From Chrysoperla carnea (lineage: Eukaryota; Arthropoda; Insecta; Neuroptera; Chrysopidae), in contig NC_058337.1 in NCBI RefSeq assembly GCF_905475395.1, positions 114,942,368 through 115,006,367 on the forward strand: a DNA stretch of 64,000 nt, read 5' to 3'. The notes beneath the pieces were generated by a model that saw only the letters and a list, made by a program, of their open reading frames with translations, was not told the DNA's origin and made no database searches. This document shows positions 12,780 to 25,292 of the stretch, one piece after another (position 1 is the first letter of the stretch; each line of letters starts with the position of its first letter). A program made the position numbers and the translations under genes.

Positions 12780-14130
12780 GTTCAAAATATTTTATGAAAG
12801 ATCTGGTTTTTATTCAAAACAATCGTTAAGAAAACACCACGGTGGACAATGCAGAAAAGGAATAATAGAACTACTGACTTTTCAGAAGGATTTGCTGAAA
12901 ACTTGAAATTTTTTATATCTTGAAATTTTGATCGACATTTGCCTCCAGACGTTAAAAAACTATCTTGAGTTTTTAATAAAAATACCGTAGAGTATTATCA
13001 CAGAAATTAGAAAAAAAAGAAGCTTTTTTCTGAATACTTTATCATCCTATATCTTGGAAGCAAAGCGTTTGCTGACATGTGATAAAATAAGCTTTCCTTC
13101 ATAAAATTGCCTAAAGAATATACACCTAAATTTTTTGTACTAACTTAGAAAACACCCTGTATTCGCACCGTGCGTGAGTTTTATTGGAGGCGTTTACATG
13201 GTAACGATACACTACTTTAATTATAGAATTGTATGGATGCATATATAATTGTATGGATTGCATTTATGACTTACTTTGAAAATTTAATATTATTGTCTCA
13301 CAAATTTAAAAAAAAAATTATGATAATTTACATTTGAAAAATAATATTTGTGCAATTTGATTTCTTATTTTCACAATCTTTAATGCATTAAGTTTAATTA
13401 ATTAGTGTTTTTCAATAATAATAACATTAACATGTAAAGAACTGCAAATTAGTCATAACAGCGTCCTTTATCGCCAAAATTTTTCACTGGAAGCGCTGGC
13501 ATCGATTTTATTGTCCCTACCATGACTACGCACACAACGAATACTGTATCCAGGGTACTACATATTACCCAAACTATATGTAACTTTGCGTTGATTGTAA
13601 TCAAAGAGGTTGATTACCTTTTAGAAGTAAAAACGTTGTTCGTTCGCATCATCTACGTTGTTACATTATTATTAGGTAGGTTATATATGATACGTCATCA
13701 AATGTAAATTATTTTCAATCAATTTTTATTATAATGAAAAATGTATAAATTTATGACGTATTTATTAATCTGTATTATTATCACTCTGTGGCGTAGAGAG
13801 TGAGGAGAATTTGAGAGAAGGAAAAAAAAGAAGAACTATTAGTGGTATGTAAAGTTCAATGGTCGATGTTTCTACTATTATTAAGAGAGTTCATTGTTCA
13901 AAGATACGTTGACGTTTTGTTATCATTGTAATTTTGTAATAGTTTTTATTCACGAAAAATTTAATTTTTTTAATTAATTTTGCTAACTACCGTTATTAAA
14001 ACTGTGCGACATATTTTCATTTTTACTGTACTTTGTGAAGTAAACAAGTAAAGCAAAATTAATTTCGCATATTTGGCGGAGATATGATTTTTTTCTGACG
14101 TATCTAGAATTTACAAAATAAAAAAATTTT
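12780..14130. other. No gene recognised
   Basis: AT-rich. Contains an ACACCCTGTAT end-like motif near 13150, suggesting element debris, and a 61-codon frame at 13522-13707 without any motif. Confidence 0.6.
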
Positions 14131-14134
14131 GACT

Positions 14135-14325
14135 TTTTTTATGCTGGCTGTGGGTACGAGTACTTTTTTCTATGTATGTCTGTCTGTACATAGTATAAAA
14201 TAAAGTTGCTATCCGTATTTGTCTGCCTGTTTATCCGCTAAACCACGCCAGGAATTTTGAACCTGTTTTCACCATCGTGTACGACTTTTTCCGGAAGGTT
14301 TTTATGTATGGCACCTCTTTATTAT
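14135..14325 (+). repeat. Interspersed repeat with GTCTGTCTGT core
   Basis: CATAGTATAAAATAAAGTTG, a TGTCTGCCTGTTTATCCGCT segment, GAACCTGTTTTCACCATCGT and GGAAGGTTTTTATGTATG are in the order found in a very widespread insect dispersed repeat. A second short fragment (CATAGTATAAAACAAAGTC) is at 32851-32869. No protein is encoded. Confidence 0.5.
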
Positions 14326-14393
14326 AATTTCGTAAATTGTGTAAATCATAAATTCCATACATACACACAAACATGTTTTTAGATCAGAATCTA

Positions 14394-14610
14394 CCTCCAC
14401 GTTCTCGCGAAGTATCACGATGCTGAAGTCGATCGAAGAACGAGAATGTAGAGGGTGAAACTTGTATGGTTTCTAGCCTACACTCTTCTCGCTTTGTCCG
14501 ACTACACTTAAAAGGTGATTTTGTACCCGAGTCAAAGGCAACGCGAAGCACCCAGGCGTTTACTGGAGAGCTTCACTCCGTATTCTCGTGGCTAGTAACA
14601 TGGTACTGAA
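14394..14610. other. GC-richer island with hairpin
   Basis: CCTCCACGTTCTCGCGAA (about 14395-14412) is an imperfect inverted repeat of the segment ending AACGAGAATGTAGAGGG (to about 14455). The island continues with CGAGTCAAAGGCAACGCGAA and GGAGAGCTTCACTCCG. No protein was recognised. It is probably a mobile-element fragment. Confidence 0.35.
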
Positions 14611-14835
14611 ATTGATAATGGTTTCTTTCTTAAAAAAAACTTTTTTTCAACAACCACTTAAAATCGACGAGCTAAAATAATCGAAAAAGGTGGTAAATCA
14701 CAAATAGGGTATCACAATGGATCCTGGCCTCGATGTGCGTGTCGGCAATTTTTTTTTTTGCCACCTGTGTGTAACCTAATTCAGGAGGCTTAGCTTCTGA
14801 ACGAATAATCCGATTTTAATTTTTTGTTTGCAAGA

Positions 14836-14943
14836 TAATTTGATCGAGAGTGTTCTTAGGTATGTTTATAAAGCTAGTTGATTCGTGTACGGAGCTCTAA
14901 ACTCGTACTTGAAACATAGCTAAGAACACTCTCGATCAAATTA
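14836..14943. repeat. Perfect 24-bp inverted repeat (hairpin) with 60-nt loop
   Basis: 14836-14859 is the exact reverse complement of 14920-14943 (TTTGATCGAGAGTGTTCTTA against TAAGAACACTCTCGATCAAA). The stem extends a further 7 bp inward after one mismatch (TATGTTT/AAACATA). The right half with its upstream flank (AAACTCGNACTTGAAACATA) recurs at 42515-42545, so it belongs to an interspersed family. Confidence 0.85.
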
Positions 14944-16603
14944 CCTTTAAAAATTACACAAAAAATCAACATCGGTTCATCCGCCTAAGATGCCACAGAG
15001 ACAGATACACAGATACCCTCTCAAAAACTAGAAGAGAAAGAATTATTGAATAATAAATAATTTGTTTGTTTCTTTCTTCTGTTTCAATCAATCATTTTTA
15101 TCAATAAATAATTCTGATTTATTTTTATTATTTACATGTTTTCCTACCGTTAAAAGTGTGAAAGTGTATCATTTTTAACATGCAAAACATTATTAAAATT
15201 CACGCATATTATTCGACTATATACATACGTAGATATAAAACGTAATATATTCATACTAAGTGACGTAAAAATTGTATTTACTTGATGTTTTTATATACAG
15301 ATCTTTCAAAATTGATGATTCCTTTCTAAATAGAGTTGAACAAATTTAGCCAGCTTTATTGGTTGTGTATTATGCGTTTGTATATGCTGCCATGCAGTAT
15401 TGTGTAATATTATGAGGACAATGTCCAGATTGTACACGAATATTTATACTACAAAAAATAATTACTCGGCTCATGTTTAATCTTGATTATCGAGAATCAT
15501 GTGTTAATCATTTTAAGCGGAATTATTTGCTAACATTCTATAGCATTTATTACTAGGAGCTATTCATATTTATCAAAAAAAATTATCAAAACCTACCACT
15601 TAGAAATGAAATACATGATTATAACACTCGTCATAATATTGCAAACTATAGATTGCAAAAGTTCAAAAACTCTCCGGAAATTAATTGTACAATAATCTTC
15701 CCAGAGAGTTAAAAAACATAGAGAGCATGCCAAAATTTAAACGTGAGCTGAAGAAGCATATTGTAACGTCGTGCCCATATAGTTTAATTTAATTTATTTA
15801 ATTTTCATGTTGACTATACCTATGTACGTTTGTATCTTATGGTGAAAATAAATAATAATAATAATAACAATAAAATAAAGTGGAAATTTGTCAGTGGAAC
15901 TTTCACACTATACCTGTATACGAATGAATCAAGACAGTTTATTGGGAAAATTATTTTTGCCATGCGACAGCCGGCAGCTTAAAATAGAATTACAATAACG
16001 GGCTTAAACTAAGTTTATGTAGGCATTGGAAAAATAGATCTATATTAGTAATCATAGTTATTTACAACAATACTGTCGAATAAAAAATAAACCTCTCGTT
16101 TAATGATCCAGTCATTCTAAGAACATCGCTGTTTTTTTAAAGATTTGAGCCTGTTTATGATTGTCTTATTGACTGCTTGACGTCATAAATAATTTTCCCA
16201 ATAGCTAGTTTAAAATGACAAATTATGTTCAAGCATTTTAAAGTTATCTAAAGAAATCGGCATTTCCCAGGTTGTGTCTTAAAATTTAGGTGAAGACGCA
16301 AATCAATATGGACATTTATCTGAAGAAATAACGCTCCCAGGTTGGTTCCCAATATGGTGGAAGCATATTTAAATTCATGAGTAATTATTGGAAATTATGC
16401 TACTATAGTCAATCTCAAAAATGATAGAAGGATAAAAAATCTTTAGGCAATGTATCTCTAAATAAGCAGGGAAAGGCGGATTTTATTTTCCCATTTTTAT
16501 ATATTCAAATGATTTTCTGAATTTTTGTTACAATGATTTTAAATTAAATCGATGAAAGAACACGAAATTTTAGTATCGTTTTCATCAGTTTCGTACTGAT
16601 ATA
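14944..16603. other. No gene recognised
   Basis: AT-rich non-coding DNA apart from the AAT microsatellite listed separately. Confidence 0.65.
15855..15876 (+). repeat. AAT trinucleotide microsatellite
   Basis: AATAATAATAATAATAAC-type run of about six to seven units. Confidence 0.8.
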
Positions 16604-16903
16604 CAATAGACTCATGGAAATCTAGCCACTGTCTAATCCGACACCCCTTGTAATCCGACATAACTATAACGGTAATTACAATGCAGGTTTATTATAAATA
16701 CACATGAATTCTTCGTGACTGAAATTAGAAAATCTAATCTGAAATCTTATCACTTTGATATGTAATTTGTCTGATTACAAGACATTCTTTTTCAAAAAGA
16801 TTCGAACAAAAAGGGGTTTGTGGCAGTACTCTATATTGACTGACAAATTCGATAATTCGACACCACCTTGCAAAACGTTTATCTGATTATCGCGGGTCTA
16901 CTG
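16604..16903. mobile_element. pogo/Tigger-like MITE (300 bp)
   Basis: The right end GATTATCGCGGGTCTACTG reads inward as CAGTAGACCCGCGATAATC, a pogo/Tigger-type terminal repeat. The left end CAATAGACTCATGGAAATC is its diverged partner. Both ends are flanked by TA, the target duplication of the Tc1/mariner superfamily. Sub-terminal AATCCGACA/ATTCGACA motifs support the pairing. No transposase is present. Confidence 0.7.
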
Positions 16904-17446
16904 TATACGAATAAAAATTTCAAATTCAAAGTTGTAACGTAATTTTGTATAGTCTTGTATTAATTCGTATTTTCTTTGAAGTATAATTTTTGTTGAACTT
17001 GTATAATATAAAACATATATATTTATTTTCTGTGATTAAAAAAGTCTGATTGAATATTCTCTTTGAAATTACTTTAAAGAATCTTTTTGGAAAGTAAAAT
17101 AGGCAGTAGATGTTTAAGAGTTTGTAAAGTTATGTAATAATGATTGAAGAAAAAAATTAAAAATTATTCTAAGACCAAAAAGACGAATATTAGATGCGTA
17201 TTTACACATATTTTAATTAAAGTCGATCTATTAGAACAATTGGAGTTTTCAGGGATGCTGCAATATGCATTTAAATTCATAGTTTATACCTATAACTGTG
17301 ATTGTTCCTGTAGAAAGACCTCAATGGTGCTTTTTCAGTGATTTTTTAAATTATAAATTATAATGAAGTTTTCCATACAATCCCAGTTTTTCAGAATAAC
17401 CATGGTTATCTGATTCCCGAATATCTAGATTACTGCATATCATACC

Positions 17447-17690
17447 TTAAGGATTTGCCGCTCCACATTTTTGCCACTCCGGGTGGTTGTGCGGCTCGTT
17501 TCTCATTGGATCGGGACCTGTCTCAATTAATCTCTTAAGAGTAGTATACGTCCAAAATTTCGCTGCCCAAAGTGTGCGTTTTTTACAGTTGACTGGGATT
17601 CTTAGAAATTTTCCACATTCTGCGATCAATCCTAAAAGGGTTTTTGAATTTGTTTTGTTTACTAGATCGTTTTTAATCCAATTTTAATGG
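17447..17690. other. GC-richer stretch with overlapping open frames, unidentified
   Basis: Open frames run on both strands (17629-17447 minus, 17487-17687 plus). The sequence is clearly less AT-rich than its flanks (for example CTCCGGGTGGTTGTGCGGCT), which suggests a former coding segment or element. Neither translation was recognised. I would not call a gene here without similarity evidence. Confidence 0.3.
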
Positions 17691-17834
17691 AAATTGGAGC
17701 CTTGCAAATATTATATTGTTAACTTGTAAATCCCAAACATTATCGTAAATCAAGGCATCAAGACACAAGATAAACATATTAAGTATACCATTCAAAAAGT
17801 ACATAATATGATATTTATATTTAATAGCAACAGG

Positions 17835-17884
17835 TATCGTAGCATCATCATTGTAGCATCGTAGCATCGTAGCATCGTAGCATC
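17835..17884 (+). repeat. GTAGCATC minisatellite
   Basis: An 8-9 bp unit, GTAGCATC(A/-), repeated about five times (ATCGTAGCATCGTAGCATCG). Confidence 0.9.
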
Positions 17885-18837
17885 TTATTCATGTTATACA
17901 AATAATACATATATATTTTATGTATATAGATATTACTTGCATCATCATTGTCGATATACTTCGAAGTCGAACACATTATACTTCGAACTATGTACATATA
18001 GAAATCTAAAGATCAGCATATTATTATTCTAAGAAGTGGAAACAGTTTCAGTTAAACAAGCATTATTTAATACTAGATAATATATTTACTTCTAATAGGT
18101 ACAGACCGATTCGTAACTTTCAGGTTAAGATTGATCGGATATTAAGGCCATATGTAGATACAAATCTGAATTTTTGATATGTTATGAAATGTTAACTCAT
18201 AAAAAATACAAACAATTGACTGAATTAATAGTTAAAATACCATATTTAGATAGTGTTGACGGAATTATTTTTTTTGTATGTCATGTATGTAAAGAGACAT
18301 AGCCGCTCTTACACAAAAAGTAATAAGAGTGTCTTTCTTCTCACTTCCTTAGTGGATATTGTATATGCTATCAAAGAAACATACGCATTTATAAAGCTGG
18401 TAAGCGTGTAATGTGTTTCTATCGAATCACTTGGTATATTTTATCCATTGTAATGAGTGTAGTAATAGTAATGTTCTCGAAAGAACCACTACTAAATGAA
18501 AGGACTCATTTATGTAATTAAATAAGTATATTATAAGTAAGTTTAATTGCTGTTTACTAATTAGCTTATGAATATGAAATATTAATCCAATCTGTTTCAA
18601 ATGAATGAATATTTGTAATACAAAGCTATTGAACTATTACGTCATATAAATCTTCTTTTATGTCAAACATCCTCTTTCCAAAACACCACAAACAGAAATT
18701 TAGTTGTACAGATTGTTGTAAGGTGTTGCGCACACACATAGTGTTGTGCATATACTGGTGGCTTACATATTCGAAATGTTTGTAAGGCGGATTAATTGTC
18801 GCACGTTTATGAGGCGGTAGACATATCTCACTACATA

Positions 18838-19050
18838 GGACCCCGTAATATTAGATAGGAAAATGGTTTTCTGTGAAACTTTTTCTAATACATAGTAAAA
18901 TGTTCTATGGATCATTCTGATCAAAAGCTCTCACGGCCACAAAATTTTTTAACGAGTAGTTTTCGAGCCAATTGAAAAATTTTCACAGAAATCCATTTTC
19001 CTAGTCATATACTAAAACTATATTATGTTCGTAGCTTAGATTCCCCGTAG
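18838..19050. repeat. Interspersed repeat family B, copy 1, with internal inverted repeat
   Basis: GGACCCCGTAATATTAGATA then GAAAATGGTTTTCTGTGAAA matches 44438-44520. Within this copy, GGAAAATGGTTTTCTGTGAA (18858-18877) faces TTTCACAGAAATCCATTTTC (about 18978-18998), giving a foldback with loop of about 100 bp. Confidence 0.65.
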
Positions 19051-19630
19051 CTTGAAACCTACACGTTTAATGCAACAATAATAAAAACAATTCAGATAAA
19101 AGCCATTAAAGTTTTGTTTTATCTCTTTCTAGCAACAAAATTTAGCATGGGTGGCACTTTCAACTTAAGAATCAAATTTTAAATTATATTACTTTTCCTA
19201 TAAAAAAAACATCCAATTTTTAACAATCCATCTTATTAATGAAATAACAATTTTATTTTAATTATCCAGATTTATCTGAAAGAATTTTCTAAATTTTTAA
19301 TAGAACCGTCCTTTGATAACAAATTAAATTCACCACATATTGGCCAAGGATCATGGTACTACATTTACACCCGCACATTTTTCTGTTTGTGTGGGATCCC
19401 ACTCAATATAATAATAAATACACAAAGTTATTACAAAGAGTAGCGTTCAGAGCAACCAATACTATAAGCACAAACAAGCAGACCATACATTTTATAAGGG
19501 TGTGTGTGTATGTATGAGAATAGTTGATTTTCTCTTTTCTAAAGACCATAATAAATATTTCTGTTTGAACTTTTATTTGTATAGGGATTAACAAAATTAT
19601 GTTAAGAATTTAGTTTCATTGATTAACAAG

Positions 19631-19800
19631 ATAGGGGATAATCCTTTTGTCGAATTGGCCATATTACCCATAAAAATGTAATGCTCGACTTGATACCACA
19701 ACAAAATTTGAAAGTGAAATTAAAAATAATTAAAAAACGAAGAAGTTATAAGCAATCAAAGATTGCGTTCAAAGGTTGCCCATCTTTTCTAAACAAAGTT
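19631..19800 (+). repeat. Interspersed repeat family C, copy 1
   Basis: Matches the reverse complement of 24985-25168 over its whole length: ATAGGGGATAATCC, TGTCGAATTG, TTACCCATAAAAATGTA, AATCAATCAAAGATTGC (variant) and TTCAAAGGTTGCCCATCTT. It carries a short palindromic core (GCAATCAAAGATTGC). No protein is encoded. Confidence 0.75.
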
Positions 19801-20289
19801 TAACTAAAAATTTTACTTCTATGGTGATACCTGGCTACTTTTGTCTCCGCTTGTGTTGCGGCATCAATTATAGAAATGTAAATTATTCTTTTCGGATACA
19901 TTGTTTAGAGTAAGCTCCATTTTTATGTATATGTTACCGGAAAGGTCGATTGTTAGTAATACTTGACTCTTGCTAGGCAGAGCAAACTCTTACTAAAACA
20001 TCAGTTGTTTGAAAATGAGTAAACACACTTTTCCTGGGAAGGGTTAACTATGCCTGTGCTTTAGTTAAAGTTCCACAGATATATGTCTTTAATAGGGTCG
20101 AAGTAGCACTGCTCTGTGAGTATTTTTGGCTTTTTCGTTAACCCTGTGATTACGTAATTTCACTAATCCTCAGAAAATTCGAGAAAAGCTCAAAAAACTT
20201 AGATAATATTCTGTTCACGGCAAGCATGGACTCCAAATTATGTAAGCGTGAGATTCACGCAAAATACACGATAGTATTCGCATAACCTC

Positions 20290-20960
20290 AACTTTTTATA
20301 CCATGTATATATGAAATATACATAGTATTATAAGTTTAGTCCCAAGTTTGTAACGCCTAAAAATATTGATGCTACAAAAAAAAAAATTGGTATAGGTGTT
20401 CATAAAATCACCTAATTAATCCATTTCCGGTTGTCCGTCCGGCCGTCCGTCTGTGGTCACGATTACTCAAAAACGAAAAGAGATATCAAGCTGAAATTTT
20501 TACAGCGTGCTTAGGACGTAAAAAGTGAGGTCAAGTTCGTAAATGAGCAACATGGGTCAATTGGGTAATGGGTCCGTAGTACCCATCTTGAAAACCGATA
20601 GAGATAGAATAAAAGTTTAAATATAAAAAATGTTCCTTACAAAAAAATAAACAACTTTTGTTTGAAACATTTTTTTGTAAACATCACTGTTTACCCACGA
20701 GGGCGTTAATTAGGTACAAATTTTATAGTATGTATTAACATAGGAATATCAAAGTGAATATCTTTTGTTATTTACATGACGTCAAAAAAAAAAAAACGAT
20801 TGCGCATCAACACTTGCGCATTATATGAGAATATCAGTTAAATATGTCAGATATGTATGTATGTGAAATGTGACAGAGCTATCAACACTGCCTATACATG
20901 GTATTTCAACAATTAACTCAGTCAATTGTTTGTTTTCACTTGTTTTATAATATGGTTTTT
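20290..20960 (+). repeat. Interspersed repeat family A, copy 3 (most complete)
   Basis: Begins TTTTTATACCATGTATATAT and contains all landmarks of copy 2, including CTGTGGTCACGATTACTC, AAAAGAGATATCAAGCTGAA, the GTTTACCCACGAG segment and CTATACATGGTATTTCAA. It has the fullest left end of the four copies. The first 60 bp contain a short palindromic tract (ATATATGAAATATACATAG). No protein is encoded. Confidence 0.8.
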
Positions 20961-21280
20961 TAAACTTTTCTATGTGCACTTATTAATAAACGTTTTGCTT
21001 TGCTTATTTGTTCTTTATTAGCTGGTAGACCCTTTCCTTGCCAACTTTTACCACCTCACGACAGAAATAGTATACTTTACGTAGCTATAGTTAACTCTGA
21101 ATAGTATATGTTGATCAAATTTCAACACTTTTTGATTTTAATAAACTTTTACTGAAAAGACCATTCGATTTTATCTAGGCAGAGTCTAACTCTTACTGGA
21201 GGATCGACTTTTCCTGTAACATACATACTAATAACCAAGTTATTTTCTGTTACGAAATATATATACAGTTTTGTGGGAGG

Positions 21281-21302
21281 ATATATATATATATATATAT
21301 AC
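21281..21302 (+). repeat. AT dinucleotide microsatellite
   Basis: An uninterrupted run of about eleven AT units. Confidence 0.9.
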
Positions 21303-21648
21303 AACAAGCATTTGAATATTATTAGTGGGTTTTAGGAAGGTTAAACAGAAGGAATTGTATCGAAGGAATGGTGTTAAAATAGGAGAAAGGGATTGGATAA
21401 GGTTTGTGCTAGTCTGTTTTGTATATGTATATATGGAACGTACACCATGGAGTTTGAAATATTTATTTACACAATTGAAGTCATAGCTTAAATCTGACAG
21501 CAAGTATTCAAATTTAATCAATATTAGTATGTATTTATATTATATAAAATTAGTGGTTTTCAATCATTATTATAATCGACTTGTTTACATTGCTCAATTT
21601 TGGTTTATTTTTACAAAATATTTATATTTAGACTGGCTTGATAACCAT

Positions 21649-22097
21649 ACCCGCTTCGCTGGGACAACCGCGTTATAGCCTTCCTTGCTCTCACTTATCC
21701 CCCTTTAATAAAACAGGCATAGAGATTGTTTTACATAGGTAAAATATATGTACAGTTTTCAATTTCATTTTTAAATGTAAAATAGTCATATTTCATTAAA
21801 GTATATCAGAACAGATGCCCATAGATTGTATCTCGATCTCGTTATTTTTACAGAAATTTTTTTCTTAGCTTTAAAATGATGTTGATAGATAGAGCACTTA
21901 AATGCCAAGACAAATTTATATATTTTATTTTTAATTTTTTTATATATATTTTTATAAATTATAGCCCATGTGTTATTCTGATATATGAGAAATATTATTG
22001 TAAAGTTTCAATCAAATCCATTCAGTAGTTTTTCCGTAAAAGCGTAACAAACAAACAAACAAACAAACAACCTTCCTTTCACATTTATAATACTTGA
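21649..22097 (+). mobile_element. RTE/SINE-like non-autonomous element
   Basis: Starts ACCCGCTTCGCTGGGACAAC and ends with a (CAAA)n tract followed by CTTTCACATTTATAATACTT, preceded by CCATTCAGTAGTTTTTCCGT. This head and tail combination is found in abundant short elements of many insects, often linked to RTE-type LINE tails. About 450 bp, no open frame. The same head recurs at 61299. Confidence 0.65.
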
Positions 22098-24984
22098 CAG
22101 AATTCGTGTAATCTGATCTTGGATTCGTATTCAGCCACCAAAAAAACCTACTGGATGACTATTTTTAGCCAAAATAAGCATTTCAAAACATTTTAGACTC
22201 CTTATGACTAGGTTAAATTGGCTGAATGTTCCTTGGAGTCCTATAAATACGTTACAAAAAGTTTAATTAAAATCGGTGCTGTGTCCCCACTTTTACACTT
22301 TCGGCACTTTTAACCGACTTCTTCATTCGTATTATGCAGTTATTTTTATGTTTAAACGGATTTAAGTTAAAACCAATTCAATGGATTTTGATGAGACTGT
22401 TTTAAAAATGTGATTAGTTTTACAATTTAATAAAAAGGTAAATATGATAATAATGTAAACTAAAATACAATTTTTTCAACATTGACCGATTTAATTCTCT
22501 TATTAAACTTTTTTAATTAAATGGTAAAAATATAAAAAATTTTTAATGAGATGTTAAAATAAATCGAAAAATTTAAACACTCGACAACTTCTAATACAGT
22601 ATGTGTATATGTTTGGAGTATACGTATATTTCTCTGAGAATTTTATTGTTATTCGAGCGTGGAGTCTATTAGTGATTATACGCTAACTCAACTTTAAAGC
22701 ATGGCCATCAGCAGTGATCAGCCACCGGTTGGAATTAGATAAGTTTCATAATATTTTGTTTGTGTTATATTATACTGTATAACCTATCTACCAAAAGGGC
22801 CTTACCTGTATCTAGTATATATGTTAAAATATATTAATACAAACATATGTATATACCTACAGAATGTAAAAGTATTGTAGCGATACATAGTGTCAATTAT
22901 TATTTAAAAAACGTGAAAATAACAAACGGCTGAGTTATTTGTTGAAATACCTTATATTAGACAGTGTTGAATATCTGTACTTGTATAATTTTCATAAACA
23001 AGATATATTTAATGGCGGTTAGTTTTTCGCCGAAAATTATTTAAAGAATTTTTACTTTCAAAATATAAAAATCACATTAATTTCTGCATTCAGTTCGTGG
23101 TATCTTTATGAAAATTGAGATCCTTAAAAATGTGATTTTGTAATTAATTTGCTTAAATGGTAAAGTTTAAGTATAAAAACAATCAAAAGCAGTTTATTTT
23201 ATGGAAATCTGTTACAATTTTATCGAATTTATTCGAACTATGTACCTTATCGCACGGTATCGTTCTAATTTGTTTGGGTTGGTAGGTAAAACCAAGAAAA
23301 ATGCAAAAAAAAAAAAACACACACCAAAAACCGACCAGTCAATTATCAGTGGAAGTGAGTCATCAGAAGTTAAAGATAATAGAGATTATTTAAGGTAAAC
23401 GTAATGAAATTTTATGTAAAGTCATAATAAATATCTTGATCCAAACAAATGTTGACTAAGAAATCAAAAGTAAATCTTTTTTAAACTAATATTACAATTA
23501 ATTGATACATTAAAAAGTAGCTAGAGTGTAGTTTAATTTTCGAAAGAATAAAACCATTATTTGACTTCTAAAATTAATAACTTAAATTTTAAGAAAAATA
23601 TCTGCAAATAAAAAAGTAAGCACTACGTTTAACGATAGGAACATAGTTCCTACCGAATGTCCCACGACCCCTCCCGTTTTTTTATTAATTTATTTTATGG
23701 TTGGAAAGATTCGCTAGAAAACATGTAATATTAAACAAAAATGACCTCTTACTGAACGGAATCCTTTTGTCAAATTTATTAGGAATGAGATAATCGAGGT
23801 TGAAGACTAGTAAGTCAAATCTCTTGCGGATACTGCTAATTTAATACAGGTTTTAGGTAATTTTTATTTGGCGTAACTCAAATTTTAATAAACAATTACT
23901 AAATAACAAAGTATATTCGTAAAGTTTTGATTAATTTTTCATTACCTTTCAAGTGACCTTTTATAGGTTTCACGCTACTAAAATTAATTTCAGAAGAAGT
24001 TTCAAGTCAGTTATTATTAGTTTACGCGCAATTTATTGTGTCATAACACCATAGCAAAGAGAAAAGTATCACAATTGGATTATCATCCTGGTATATTTCA
24101 TAGATGAGGTATGTATTAGAAAAGTTATAGTAGGTACTGAGATGATATTGCTTGATGGCACCGACGACGTGCGGAGGTAATGCCTTTACTCATGGTTATA
24201 TGTATAGAATACTCTCTATATTCAACGTGCTATATGTATAATATTATATGGCCATGGTATATGGAAGTTTGTATCACCGCGTGTGCTATTTGCAAACAGT
24301 ATTATAATATATACATATATATTATAACCAAACATATTGTTGAATCTATTGATGTGTTTGTTCGTCGGTGATTCTCGCCTCAATTCGGGAAATTCAACCT
24401 CGCATTTGGCTCCGGTCTGGTATTATTGATCTTAACTATATATGTTTATGATGTATCCCGAAAAATGAAAACCTTTTTTGTGTCTTTTTCAAACATATTC
24501 TTCGTTTTTGTATTATGTAATATTTATTTTTGTTAAATTGTTTGATTTTTCAGTGAAAAATCTATTATTATCTTTTTTGACATTTTCATACCCTCACTAT
24601 TTGTGCGCTCCGACCAATTAAAATTAAATAGTAAACCGTTACTTCGTACAATTGTTGGTAACAGAGCGCGTACAACAGTCAAGAGTTGTGCATGCTTTGG
24701 AGTATAGTAAACAATAAATCGTATATGATTCGGTTGCCGGTTGTTTTGTTTTGTTCACGTGTTATTTATTTGCGTAACAAAAAGAATTGTTATGAGGGAG
24801 AAACATTTTAGGTCTACAAATAATTTAATTTATTTTAAAATTCATTTTTTTTGTCATTTTTTCATTTCACGAATAGAAAAGGCAAGTTGGTTTGTTGGTT
24901 GGTTTTAAACTTTACTAGTATGCAAGATATGAACGTTTAAAATTCCTAATTAAACAAAGAGGAAGATACCTACTAGAGACGTGC
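22098..24984. other. No gene recognised
   Basis: AT-rich. The segment 22230-22330 (AAAATCGGTGCTGTGTCCCC) may be element debris. A 65-codon Lys-rich frame at 23201-23398 has no recognisable domain. Confidence 0.6.
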
Positions 24985-25168
24985 TGCATTCAAAGGTTAC
25001 TAAAAGAAGATGAGCAATCTTTGAATGCAATCTTTGATTGATTATAAATTCTTTTTTTTTGAATAAATTTTAATTTCATTTTCAAAATTTTGTCATTGTA
25101 CAAAGTCTAGTTTTACATTTTTATAGGTAATATAGGCAATTCGACATTAGGATTATCCCCTATTGCCA
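24985..25168 (-). repeat. Interspersed repeat family C, copy 2 (inverted), next to the trypsin 3' end
   Basis: Reverse complement of the 19.6 kb copy, ending GGATTATCCCCTATTGCC. It stops about 110 bp from the trypsin polyadenylation signal, so the downstream boundary of that gene may coincide with the insertion. Confidence 0.7.
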
Positions 25169-25278
25169 GAGAGTTTTGTCGTTGCTTACATCGCGCCACG
25201 TTAATCACTAAACCGGACATATTCTCAAAGGTAAAATTAATTATAAAATCCATGATCAATTTCAAATATCTTTTAACG

Positions 25279-25284
25279 TTTATT
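25279..25284 (-). terminator. Polyadenylation signal AATAAA of the trypsin gene
   Basis: AATAAA on the minus strand begins 9 nt after the TAA stop codon. This would give a very short 3' UTR, as is common for insect digestive protease genes. A T-rich and GT-containing stretch follows. Confidence 0.5.
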
Positions 25285-25292
25285 TTTAGCAA

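Noticed and set aside
17835..17884. Short regular repeats as a possible CRISPR array
   Set aside because: An 8-9 bp tandem minisatellite without spacers, in a eukaryotic genome.
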